The notes below the pieces were generated by a model that saw nothing but the letters and a program-made list of their open reading frames with translations, was not told the origin of the DNA and did no database searches. Below, one piece after another: positions 23,227-34,026 of a DNA stretch of 64,000 nucleotides. Position 1 is the first letter of the stretch. Each line of letters begins with the position of its first letter. The stretch is from NCBI GenBank assembly GCA_001600415.1, contig BCJX01000013.1, positions 812,116 to 876,115 on the forward strand, written 5' to 3'. The translations under genes and the position numbers were made by a program. The DNA comes from Pascua guehoae. Lineage: Eukaryota; Basidiomycota; Tremellomycetes; Trichosporonales; Trichosporonaceae.

Positions 23227-25937
23227 ATGCCCGTGCGCCTCCTGCGCTCCCGCCTCGCCTCGCTCGCTGCCTACTTGCGTCCCACCACCAGCCCCCGCCC
23301 CATCCCCATCCCCATCCCCAGCCCCCTCGCCATGCCTGCCGCCGTGCGCGCCGCGTCCCCCGACATTGCCGTCCCCGCCAAGCGCGTAAAGCTGGATACG
23401 ACCATGGGTGCTCCTGCCGTAGCTGTTGGTGGTACTGGTCCTATCACGGGGGTGACTAGCACCGCACCCGCGCCCCCAGCCGCAACCACAACCACAACCG
23501 CACCCCCAACCACAACCACCACCACAGCCCCAACCGCACCCCCATCCGCACCGCCCGCCTCGTCGACAAAATCCAAAAAGGCAAAGGCCGTCAGCGCCGA
23601 ATCCGCGCCCCCACCCCCCTCCTTCCCGGGCCTCACCGAGCCCGAGCTCGCCGCGCTCGTCGAGGCGGAAATGGCCCTCCCGCGCGAAACGGACAGGGCG
23701 TACGCGTTCCCCCTCGACTATCGGGACAAGCTCGTCCTCGCCCCCATGGTCCGGACGGGGACGCTGCCGACGCGCTTGCTGAGCTTGTACTATGGCGCAG
23801 GGCTCGTGTGGAGTCCGGAGATTGTGGACCGGGCGATTATTGGCGCACAGCGGAGTGTGGACCGTGAGTTGTTGGGCGGCGGGGGTGGCCGGATCGTGAC
23901 GGGTGGACGGGGACACGGAGGATATGGCATGAGTGGGCAGGGGGTGGAATCTGCCACTGCGGATGTAGCGAGCGATTGCACCGCTTGCTTGACCGCTGCG
24001 AGAACGCGACGGCCATACTGGGCACTGCCTGGACTACCTCTACCTCGACCTCGACCTTACTGGGAGGCCAGAACGCTCACACTGCAGCCGTCACGGGTGT
24101 CATCACGTACCACAAGGGCCAGGGCGCAATCTTTACGACGCACCCCGTGGAGAAGCCGTTCCGTGAGTACGAGTTGGGACTGGGGACGGGTCGGAAAATG
24201 AGCAGGCAACTGCGTGTGTTGGACTTTGGTGTCGCTGGGTCCAGGCGATGACTTGCACACCTGGCCTGGCATTCTGCTCTGGGGTCTCGCTTTGTCTTTA
24301 CTGGTATCCCGCGTTATTTGCTGGTATCTTATGAGGAATCTCATGACCTTTTCTGCTGGCAAACAGCCTGGGAAGCGGGGTGCTTGATCGTAGCCCATCC
24401 CTCCCTCTTGCGCTACACGGCAGTGTTCGAACTCGCAGAACAGTTGCATTTGTGCCTATTACCACTCCGCACGACTTTCCTGCGACCTGCACCCCCTTCC
24501 GCTGGCNNNNNNNNNNNNNNNNNNNNNNNNNNNNNNNNNNNNNNNNNNNNNNNNNNNNNNNNNNNNNNNNNNNNNNNNNNNNNNNNNNNNNNNNNNCCTC
24601 GCCGCCCGCGCCGCCCAGACCGTCGCCCAAGACGTGGCCGGCATCGACCTCAACTGCGGCTGTCCCAAGTCGTTCAGCACGCACGCAGGCATGGGCGCCG
24701 CCCTCCTCTCGACGCCCGACAAGCTCCTCGCCATCCTCCGCGCCCTCGTGCGTGCCGTCCCCCTGCCGGTCTCGGCCAAGATCCGCCTCCTGCCGACGCA
24801 GCAGGCGACGCGCCTCCTCGCGGCCAAGATTCTCCGCACGGGCGTGAGCAACCTGACTGTCCACTGCCGCACGCGCAATATGCGCCCGCGCGAAAAGGCC
24901 ATCTGGGAGCGGTTGGCGGATATCGTCGAGCTGGGCAGGCGGAGGGGTCTGCCGGTTGCGTGTAATGGGGACGGAGAGGGGTGGGCGAATTGGGAAATGG
25001 TCAAGGAGTTGACTGGTGAGTGGGGTATGGGCTGGGGCGGTGTAGGTGTAGGTGTAGGTATAGGGCGGGTGGGGGGCGGGGGGAGGGGTTGGGGGTTTGG
25101 GAAGGAGAGGAGTTTGGCAGGGAGGGTATCGACGAGGGTGTCGGCGAGAGTGTCGGCGAGGGAGAGGGGAGGTATCCGAGGGAGCCAGAGCGCCGTGCAG
25201 GCAATGCCAAGGAGAAAGCGAGGACAGGAGGCGGGGAACACGCTCGAGACGGCGGTGGCGAGTCTGAGAGAGCCCAAGGAGAATGCAGTGAACAGTAACG
25301 AGGACGAAAGCGAGAAGCAAGAAACGAGAACAAAAGCAGACACCCCCTCCCCCGTCCACCCCCGCGCCCCAACTAACACCCAGGCGCGTCCTCGCTCATG
25401 CTCGCGCGCTCGGCCGAGCGCAACCCGTCCATCTTCAGCCCCACGCCGCAGTGCACGACGACCGTCGTCGTGCCCCAACTGCTCAACATTGCCCAGTACA
25501 CGGGCAACGCGTGGGGCAACACGAAATTCCTCTTGCTCCAGTTCAAGCCGTCCCCGGCCCCCGTCGGAAACCTGAGCAAGGCGGAGAAAAAGGCCGCGAG
25601 CGAGGCCGCGTCGCGCGCAAAGAGCATCGACGACATGGCCGGCGCGATGGGCTACGACCTCGGGCGCGGCGCGGCGTTTATCGCCGACCTCGAGGCGAAG
25701 CTCAAGGAGCGGCCAGAGTGGGCGCTGTGGGAGGAAAAGAGGGAGGAGTGGGAGAGGGATATCGCGGCCATGCGCGAGGTGGCGGAGAGGGAGGAGAGGA
25801 TGAATGCCGAGAGAAACTCGGAGGAAGAGGCGCAGAATGGCGTCGGCACCGCCGACGCCAGCGACGAGGCGGCGGCCATCAACGAGGCCGTCGCTAACGT
25901 GTCGGAGAACAAGCCGCAGGCCGCCATCGCGGGGTAG
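23227..25937 (+). CDS. DUS2: tRNA-dihydrouridine(20) synthase Dus2, with an assembly gap
   Basis: Exons 23227-23863, 24088-24162, one running from inside the N gap to 25015, and 25384-25937. Dus2 reduces uridine 20 in the tRNA D-loop using FMN and NAD(P)H. The flavin-binding start is [19 protein letters not shown] with [16 protein letters not shown]. After the gap, [20 protein letters not shown] carries the catalytic Cys, followed by [23 protein letters not shown] and [10 protein letters not shown]. The N-terminus ([19 protein letters not shown]) is basic and could act as a mitochondrial signal; an in-frame Met at 23332 would give a form without it. A Thr/Pro-rich linker precedes the domain. 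The segment expected to read like RLIFQ-G-A falls in the gap at 24507-24596. The C-terminal extension is charged and helical. The fourth exon joins in frame across a 368-nt intron. Confidence 0.88.
24507..24596. other. Assembly gap (90 N) inside DUS2
   Basis: Undetermined bases between the second and third readable coding segments of DUS2. The exon beginning upstream of [13 protein letters not shown] must start in it. Confidence 0.95.
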
Positions 25938-26194
25938 CGGCGCACCCCATCGCGGCCTAGTAGTACGTCCCGTCGCGTCGCGGGGCGCGCGTAGTTGTGC
26001 AGTGGTGCATGGTGCATGGTGCATGCTGTGTGCATAGATACAATGTAGAGGCGTAGCATATTACACATCCATCCCCTTGTCACGTACCCAGAGTCCCAAG
26101 AGACCAAGCAGAAAAGCACGAGACCAAAGTGGAGACCAACCGTTGCTCGTGGGGTGTCTGGCGCGCCTCACGCATCTGACGCGCCTCTACGAGC

Positions 26195-28639
26195 TCAGCT
26201 CGTGGCCAGCCGCGGTGACCGGGTCGCCCACGAATCACTCTCCCATCCGGTAGCGCCAGCGAGCGCAGCGAGGTTGTGCCCAATGTCCCGGGGCGCGCCG
26301 CGGCCGTCGACGGCAAAGTGCGCGTCGGCGTCGCGCAGCCAGGCGGCCGCCTTGTCCCGTGCGCCAACCGGCTGTTGTCAGCTAAGGTTGGCACATCACA
26401 GCTGACTTACATCCCTGGCGACCTCGGCGTCTAATGCGGCCCGAGCAGCGGCCCACGCCGCAAATGTCGGGTTGACGGGCGGCACCTTTGTCCCGAGCTC
26501 AATCTTGTGGCGGAGAATAAACTGGGGGAGTGTGGGGCCCACGCCCGTGGGGAAGAGTGTGAAGAGCTGGTGGGTTAGATTTGAATAACCTCAAGTTACC
26601 CACAATGAGATTGGCGGCAGCCAGTGCTACCCAGCCATGAGCCGACTCGGACGTCGGAGTACCTGCCGCGACACGCTCGCGGGCCACGAGGAGAATGTAC
26701 CACCACGCGGCGCGCGTTTCTGCGCGCCCCACCAGACATAAGTCAAAGGCCAGGAGCGAGGCGTGGAGGAGGCAGTCGAGGGCGCGCACGCGGACCGCAC
26801 GGACAATGGGCACAAAGGATGCGTGCGTCCTCGCTAGGCGGGCGCCCGAGGCGGCTTGGTCGCTCCAGGTCCGAGAGAGGTGGAGGAGGGCGCGGCGGTG
26901 GCGTGAGGGGTTGGAAAGTGGGGTGGTGAGGGAGAGGATTAGACACTGGGGGTGAGCGGGGAGGGCGGTGGTGGGAATGGGTAGAAGGAAGGGGCGGCTG
27001 ATGGTGGGGCGAAGGAGGAATAGAGAAAGGAAAAGTGAGTGTGAAGGGTGGAAGAGAGTGTGATGGAGGAAGAGAGAGAGAGAGAGACGTGTAGAAATAC
27101 AGGGGTAAGGTCATGACGGTGGAGGGGAAAGAGGGACGCGGCAAGGTAGGTGAGAGGGGCACAGGTGGCGATGGAGGGCGAAGCGAGGTAAATGAGAGCG
27201 GGCATGAGGAAGAGGTGCGAGGGAAGATCAAGGGTACAGCAGGAACATAAAGGAAGGAACCAAACAACCAAAACAGACACGGGTGGCAAGGGCACCCATG
27301 GCGGCAGAAAGAAAAGTTCCCGTCGATTGATTCCTTTACTCACACCAGAGATGATATCCCGCCACAACGAAAAGGACCGTCGCTCGTTGACACCCGTGAG
27401 CTCAGTGTCGAGGCGAGCGAGGACTCCCGGTGCCTGCCCCGTAGCGGATGACAGCCACTCGTCGACGAGGCTATCTCGTGGTGAGTCGCTGAGGAGGTTC
27501 TGCAAATGTCAGTAGGCTTGGTACCGAAGCAGGTGTCTCCCTTGCTCCTCTGAAGCAAGATCCTACGAGCCACACCCACTTTGTACACTGCCCGTACGAC
27601 CGGCAGCATCTCTGGCATGCCCGTGAGTGCTGACTCGAGGTCGCGGAGCGGCAAGCGCACGAGATGCGGGGCGCACGCGAGCGTCTTTACGGCGTCGGTG
27701 AGTGCGGCCCACATCTCAGTGTGGGTGGGGATGGTGACTGCGGGAAGCGGCATGTTCTGGCGGAGGAGCGGTGCGACCTCGTCGAAAGCCCATGGAACAG
27801 CGGCGGTCGAGATGGTGAATGTCGGCGAGGCGTAGGGTGCGTGGAGGAGGAGTGCGTCGATCCAGGTCTGGGCCGAGTCAGCGCCAGTATCAGTGCCATC
27901 GTCAGAACGACGCCGATACTCACTGTACGGAACCGGAGACGCTGGATGACCTGGGCCCACCACGCATCGCCCGAGCGCGGATGGAGGAAGCGGTCCACAT
28001 TCTGGACATACGTCTTGACTTCGTCCACGTTCTCGTTGCTCTCGAGGGGCACGCCGTAGGGATCGAGCCACACGTCCTCGCCATCGCGCGCGACCGTGTT
28101 GCCGTCAAAGAGCGCATAGTAGGCGATCTCCACACCCTTGGCGAACGCGAGTACGTATGCACGGAGGGCGGCACATACCGCCTCGGCTTCGGCGTACCCT
28201 TCGCTTTCGCGTGGTGCCGAGGGGGTGATGACGAGTGCGTTGTGATAGTGCAAAGACGTGAGGATCGTCTGCGCGAGCGTTCCGCCCCGCAGCCATGCGA
28301 GCTCGCGCGCGGCCATCTCGTCCATGATCCAGCAGAGCTGCTCGGCGGAGAGCGGCGCAGACGGCGAGAATTGTCCGTGGGGTGAAAAGAGCGAGCCCCT
28401 GTCAACTGCCGGGTCCATCATCTAGGTGTGGTGAGTGGCATGTCCGTGGGCAGAGAATAGAAGGAGAACGCACCTCGAGCGCGTTCATGGCCTCTAGGAA
28501 CGTCAAGCTGGCGGGCTTGATGACCTCGCCCGGGCCAAGAGCTGAGGTCAGCAACTGTAGGCATATGGGGGGCGGCGGGATCAGCTAGCTGGGACTCACT
28601 TGCGGCAGCGGCGCAGAGCCATTGCTTTATATCTGGCAT
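26195..28639 (-). CDS. NAA35: NatC N-terminal acetyltransferase auxiliary subunit Naa35/Mak10
   Basis: Eight exons: 28639-28600, 28541-28474, 28421-27924, 27867-27580, 27499-27344, 26945-26604, 26566-26411 and 26371-26195, giving 574 residues. The Mak10 N-terminal signature is present: LGPGEVIKPASLTFLEAM, NALEMMDPAVD, WIMDEMAARELAWLRGGTLA and QTILTSLHYHN, then LRAYVLAFAKGVEIAYYAL and DGEDVWLDPYGVPL. The rest is helical, as in the family (RVRALDCLLHASLLAFDLCL, AAWWYILLVARERV). Naa35 anchors the NatC complex to ribosomes and positions Naa30, which acetylates N-termini such as Met-Leu and Met-Ile. The donor at 27579 skips an in-frame read-through and restores VYK|NLLSDSP. One intron (27343-26946, 398 nt) is long and CT-rich. 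The gene converges on DUS2. Confidence 0.85.
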
Positions 28640-29109
28640 GGTGCCCGCGTCGCCCGTGTCGAGGGAAGGAGATGGTGGCTGAAGGTGGTGAAGGTCGATG
28701 TGGATTTTGGTAATGTGCCGCACAGTCGCGCACAAGATGATCGATGAGATTCAAACAAAGTCATGGGCACATGGCATGCCAGGCACGGAACCACGCGACT
28801 GACTGTCAAATGATGTGGAGCACCGGAATGACGTGTAAACCAGAGTGGGTTTTTAAACTGTCGAGATACTAAAATGACCAGCCGTCGCACAGGCACGCGT
28901 AGAGCACCGCCCTTTGTTGCTTCCCCTGGCCCCTGGTCGCGTCTGGTCTGGTCCTTGGCCCTTGTCTGGATGGATTCCCACCCAACTGCGCATGGCGCGG
29001 CACCAGCTTCGCATCGCGCACAGCTCGTCGTCCGTCCGCCTCGCAGGACCACTGCCACCACGGCAAACTGGAACGCGTCCAGCATTTCTCAACCACACAC
29101 CACCCCACC

Positions 29110-30745
29110 ATGTCCAACCCATACACCTACAACGACCCATACGCGCACCACGGCGGCGCGGGCGGGCAGGACGGCTACGGCCCGTCCGGCCAAGAGTACC
29201 TCGCCCCGCAGGGCGCGCAGGGAGGCTACGACGAGGGCAGCAACTATGGACAGCACCAGAACCACGGCGGCCAGGACGGGTACGGCAACTACAACTCGTA
29301 CTCAAACTCGAACAACTCGCCGGTCGAAAAGGACGCTGGCGACGGGGACGGCGACCCGCAGCTGGGGCAGATTGGCGGCGGCGCACGTCCCGTCCCCGGT
29401 CGCTCGGGGCTGCAGAACCCCACATCGTCGTTTGCCGCCATGGGCCCCCCGCCGCGGAGTACGGGTGTGCTTCGGATGTGGCGTAAGGACGAGCGTGGCA
29501 AGCAGTGGACCAGGGTGAGTGGGAGCGAGCGGGGCGAACGCGGGCCGCGGTTGGGTCGGAGGGGTTGTGGTCGTTGCTGCCGTCGAGGAGAGCGAGTTGT
29601 ATGGGGGCCGGGCTGCCTGCTGCCAGATCCCGAATGATTAGCTGTGCCGCTCCCGAAGGCGGCGCGTGCCAGTTAGGCCTCAGCAGCCACCTCATCCACC
29701 TCCACCCCCAAGTGGCAAGCGTGACTTTGGCACAGCGCATTTCCCCAGCTGCACCGTTGGGTTCTTTTCCTCTCCCCCATTCCAACCTGTGCTGGCGCTA
29801 ACAACCAGGGCGGCGGTGTGCGGAGCACAGGCCGAATGATCTTCTGCTGCTTGTCGATCACGATCATCCTCATTATCAGCATCATTCTCGCTATTGTCAT
29901 GGTAAGTGCCGCTCGAGTATACTCGGCCCCGTTCAAGTCTCCTGGGTCGATGTCTCTGTTCATTGTCGCCTTCCTAAATGGCCGCGCAGAGTCGTCCAAC
30001 CACTCGTTGAACACTGGTCCTTGAACAACTGCCTTTTCACTCCCCTGTGGAGCTCTTGCACGTCCTCTTTCACTCCCTACTCTCCAAGTTTTTATCTCCT
30101 ACTTCTTCACTATCTGCCTGTCCTGATACCTGGGATCTTTACTACCGCGCCAACCCCCAACTAGTTTGTGACTAACACATAGTTCATTCGCCCACCCTCT
30201 TTGGCCATGACCAGCTACACGACAGACATTCCAAACATCAACCAAGCTGGTGGCAACTTCCAATTCGACGTCAACCTCAACATTACAGTCACCAACCCCA
30301 ACTGGTTCAACGTCAACTTCCAGCGTGTCATTGCCGACCTGACGTACCCGGATGTCAACAACATTCAATTTGGCGGCGGACGTGTCAATGGCGTAGACTT
30401 CAAGGGCTACACCAGTTCGCAGTTTATGTTCCCCTTCACCGTAAAGTAGGTATAACCAGCCTCGCGATCGCGAGGACAGCACTCGTCCCTGCGCCTTTGA
30501 TCCCGCCTGCACAGGAGAACGCCCCGCTAACACCCAGTTACACAATCGTTAACGACCCCGGCATGGCGGCCCTCAGGGATCTCGTCAACAAGTGCGGAAA
30601 CAAGAGCGACATCAAGGTCGGCTATGCGCTGCACCTGTGGCTGCGTATCCTGGGCGTCACTATCAAGCCAACCATCCGAGCCGACATGAAGGTTGGCTGT
30701 CCTCTCGACATTGCCGATCTCCAGGGCATTATCAACTCCCACTAG
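29110..30745 (+). CDS. Single-pass membrane protein with LEA2-like domain
   Basis: Four exons, 29110-29514, 29809-29901, 30183-30445 and 30538-30745, give 322 residues. The first 135 residues are Gly/Tyr/Asn/Gln-rich and disordered. A single membrane segment (residues about 145-167, MIFCCLSITIILIISIILAI) is followed by a beta-rich domain: FDVNLNITVTNPNWFNVNFQ, VIADLTYPDVN, then VGYALHLWLRILGVTIKPTI and a short end at GIINSH. The VxNPNxxxVxF pattern after a membrane anchor is typical of the LEA_2 (water stress and hypersensitive response) fold found in plants and fungi, where such domains may bind lipid. A type II orientation, with the LEA2 domain on the lumenal or outer side, is inference. 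Divergent from NAA35 (470 bp between starts). The second exon is essentially the membrane segment alone. Confidence 0.82.
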
Positions 30746-30979
30746 AGATGACGAGTGCGGCAGGCGCGGCCTGCCAATTTGTATGCAACATATTAGAGCC
30801 TCACATGCGTGGGTGCTCACGGACGACGGATTTGTGTGTGTGTGTGTGCAATGTTTTGATCTTCTGGGCTCTACTACAAGGAGACGACCGACTGATCAAC
30901 CTCGACTATGATAGGTCACGGTCCATGGTGGCTCGCTGCACATTTTCAGTTGAACACGATCCTCTGTTCGGTGGACCAC

Positions 30980-32978
30980 TTAGACGGAGAGCTCGGCGGC
31001 CTTGACGTTCTTGAGGTTGTCGGCGTAGGGCTTGAGGGCGGGCTGGACCCACTCTGCGACAAACGAGTCGACCTGCTCGGGGGCGCGGCCGATAAACGAC
31101 TGGGGGTTGAGGAGCTCGTCGAGCTGGGCCCAGATGGGCTTAAAGTAGGCGTCCTTCTTGACGCGCTCAATGAGGTCATTGTCGCCGCCCTGCTGCTTGA
31201 CGACGGCCGACGCCTCGTGCGAGAGCACGCGGATCTTTTCGTGGCACTCCTGGCGGTCGCCGCCGGCCTTGACCATGGCCATGATAATGTTCTCGGTCGC
31301 CATAAACGGCAGCTCCTGCGCTATCCTGCGCGCAATGACCTGCGGGTACACGACGAGACCCTCGCAAATGTTCTGGAGCGTCGTGAGGAGAATGTCGGCC
31401 GTCAGGAACGCCTCGGGAAGCGTCACGCGGCGGTTGGCAGAGTCGTCGAGCGTGCGCTCAAACCACTGCACCGACGAGGTCATGAGCGCATTCTGCTGCA
31501 GAATCATGAGGTGGCGCGCAAGCGAGCAAGCACGCTCGCAACGCATCGGGTTGCGCTTGTAAGCCATGGCAGACGAGCCAATCTGGTCCTTCTCGAAGGG
31601 CTCCTCAATCTCCTTGAGGTTGGCGAGGAGACGGACTGGTGTTAGTGGAGGTGGGGGAAGGGGGTTAGGGTGGACGCTGTTGGGCACAACCTATGGTACA
31701 CACGGCCCTGCGTGACATCCGCACATGCGCCTGTGCACGTGCTGCACACCACACCCGCGACAAAGTGGCATTCTGCACTCACTGTCAGTGGCCATCTTGT
31801 GGACGGTGGCACCAAAGCTGGCGAGGGGGCCAAGGACGTCGGCGTCAATCTTGCGCGAGTACGTCTGGCCGGTAACGGGGTAGGCGTAGGGGAAGCCAAA
31901 GAGCTCGGTGACGCGCTTGTCGAGCGCCTCGACCTTCTTGTGGTCGCCGTCAAAGAGGGCGAGGAACGAGCCCTGGGTACCGGTGGTGCCCTTGACGCCG
32001 CGGAAGCCGAGGTCGTTGCGCGCACGCTCGAGGTTGCGCAGGTCCCACAGAAGCTCCTGGAGCCAGAGGGTGGCGCGCTTGCCGACCGTGGTGAGCTGGG
32101 CGGGCTGGAAGTGGGTGAAGCCCAGCGTCGGGAGGGCGCGGTACTGCTCGGCAAACTTTGTCAGGCGGTCAATGACCACGGCGAGCTTGGGGAGGAGAAT
32201 GCCGAGACCCTCGCGGAGGAAAATCAGGTCCGCGTTGTCCGTCACGTAGCACGACGTCGCGCCGAGGCTGACGTTAGCCACAATGCCCCCCCGGAGTCAA
32301 CTATGCGTGGTGCTCACTGGATGATACCGGCCGCCTCGGGAGCGACAGTGCCGAACGTGTGGACGTGCGCCATGACGTCGTCTGCAGGTCAGCGGGCGAG
32401 ATCGGGCTGAGATAGTTTAACAAGGCACGCTGGGGCCCACACGCCAAGGACGTTTCGGAGCAGTATTCGCGACACCAGCACAAGGTGCGCTCTGGCACCG
32501 ACTCTTGCCGGAACCGCACCGACCGCCGTCAAACCACAATAGCCCACCACGGCTGTGGCAGTATGCGTGCTTTGCTATCTCCCCGGTGGCCGGGGCCTAC
32601 TCACGGCGACGCTTCTTCTCTTCCTCGGCAGCGACCTTCATCTGGGCCTCGTCGAGCTCGAGGTGGCTGCGCATCTGCTCAATCGCCTTGTCCGAGATGG
32701 GAAGACCGAGCTCCTGACTCTGTCAGCACGCCATGCTAATCTCCATCTCCTCGCGCACCTTCTCAGCAATGGCGAGGTTGAGCCAGAGCTTGCGCCACGT
32801 GCCGAAGCGCGTCTGCGGGTTAGTTTGAGCTGCCTCGAATTTCAGGCCGAGCTCACGCCGTTGGAGAAGAGCTTGGACATCTCCTTGGACGCATAGCGCC
32901 TGCATTTGTCAGTTGGGGCCAGTAAGTGAGTGTGTATAGCTGCGCTCACGAGGAGAGGGGGGTCTGGTACGAGTCCAT
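30980..32978 (-). CDS. ADE13: Adenylosuccinate lyase
   Basis: Seven exons, 32978-32950, 32899-32857, 32812-32759, 32713-32605, 32381-32318, 32267-31783 and 31635-30980, give 479 residues, close to the roughly 480 of the yeast enzyme. Signatures: [85 protein letters not shown] and the fumarase/aspartase loop [17 protein letters not shown]. The enzyme splits SAICAR and adenylosuccinate in purine synthesis. Introns 3 (45 nt) and 5 (50 nt) are very short. For intron 3 the AG two bases after the branch point is skipped for GTCAG, giving [11 protein letters not shown] as in the family. The gene is divergent from malate dehydrogenase, with about 1.05 kb between starts, and converges on the LEA2-like gene. 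Confidence 0.95.
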
Positions 32979-34026
32979 GGTCGGTTTGTGTGGGGGTGGT
33001 GGTGGTGTGTGCAGTGCGTCACGACGAGCTGCGAACATGTATGCCCTGTGCAGGGGGTCTGACTGGAAATTCCCTTATCAGTGCAAACTATTCCCTTGAT
33101 GTCGTTGGGCTGCCGTAAATGAGCCGGTTTGGTGTTAATATCCACGTCATACAAAAGTTGTACGTAATACAACATGGTGTCGGAAATAACTTGTTAGCCC
33201 CACACAGATAACGGAAATCGTCTCGGCATTAGGAGCCCCGGAATCGGATGTATTAGAAGCAGACTAATACTTGGCCCCAAAGTGAAATGAAATGAAATGG
33301 AAACAGATGGCGCCATGGTATGCTGCGTGGGGTGAGAAATGGGCCTGGGCTAAATGGCGCCGAGGACACCGGCGGGATTATGCAAACGGGGGCGATGTCC
33401 CCCGAGTGAATACATACCCGAGTCGGAACAAAATCAGCCGAACGGCCGGAGTGGGGGTCCGTGCCCCCCCTTGCCCCATCTTATGCCGGCGGTTGGCCCA
33501 CCATTTCAACAGAGATGTGGCGTTGTTCGAGTCTGGGTGCACTGAGTGTGGCTGGGCCTAGCACGCGTTTGGCCCGTCTTTGACGACCTGTGACTGGTTG
33601 ATCGTCGGACTGGTTCGGTCGGGCACACCGGTTACACCAAAGGGACCCAGGCGGGGGAAACCAACTCTCCCACCCTCCCCCCTCCCCCCTCCCCCCTCCC
33701 CTTCCCCCAACCCTCGACGTGGTCGATGCAGCCATGCAGCCATGCACCGTAGCCCACCTGTATCGTATGGATTACGCGCGCGTTCCTCTTCCCTGCCTGG
33801 CACCCAGCCCCGCCCTCGCAGGCCCCGCACAGTGGTACAGTCTCTTGCCCATCTGGGTACCTACCCACCCCACCCACCTACTTAACTGTCCTTCTTCCTC
33901 CTTCCACTCCATCTCTCTCTCATACACTCTTCCTTCTCTTCCCTCCCACCTTCCTAAACCCCCCAAAAACATTCAGTAAGCATTGCTGCAGCACACACTA
34001 AACGTCAACTTACACACCCCGCAGCA
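32979..34026. other. Divergent intergenic region between ADE13 and MDH
   Basis: About 1 kb shared upstream region. The MDH side (33650-34020) is extremely pyrimidine-rich on the plus strand, typical of the 5' leaders here. A short (AATGA)-like run, GAAATGAAATGAAATGG, lies near 33284-33300. No gene seen. Confidence 0.5.

Noticed and set aside
24459..26024. 521-codon minus-strand frame across DUS2, through the N gap
   Set aside because: Antisense shadow of a GC-rich gene; runs through undetermined bases; no recognisable motif.
30908..32410. Two plus-strand frames of about 245 codons over ADE13
   Set aside because: Antisense shadows; the opposite strand has the complete enzyme with signature motifs.
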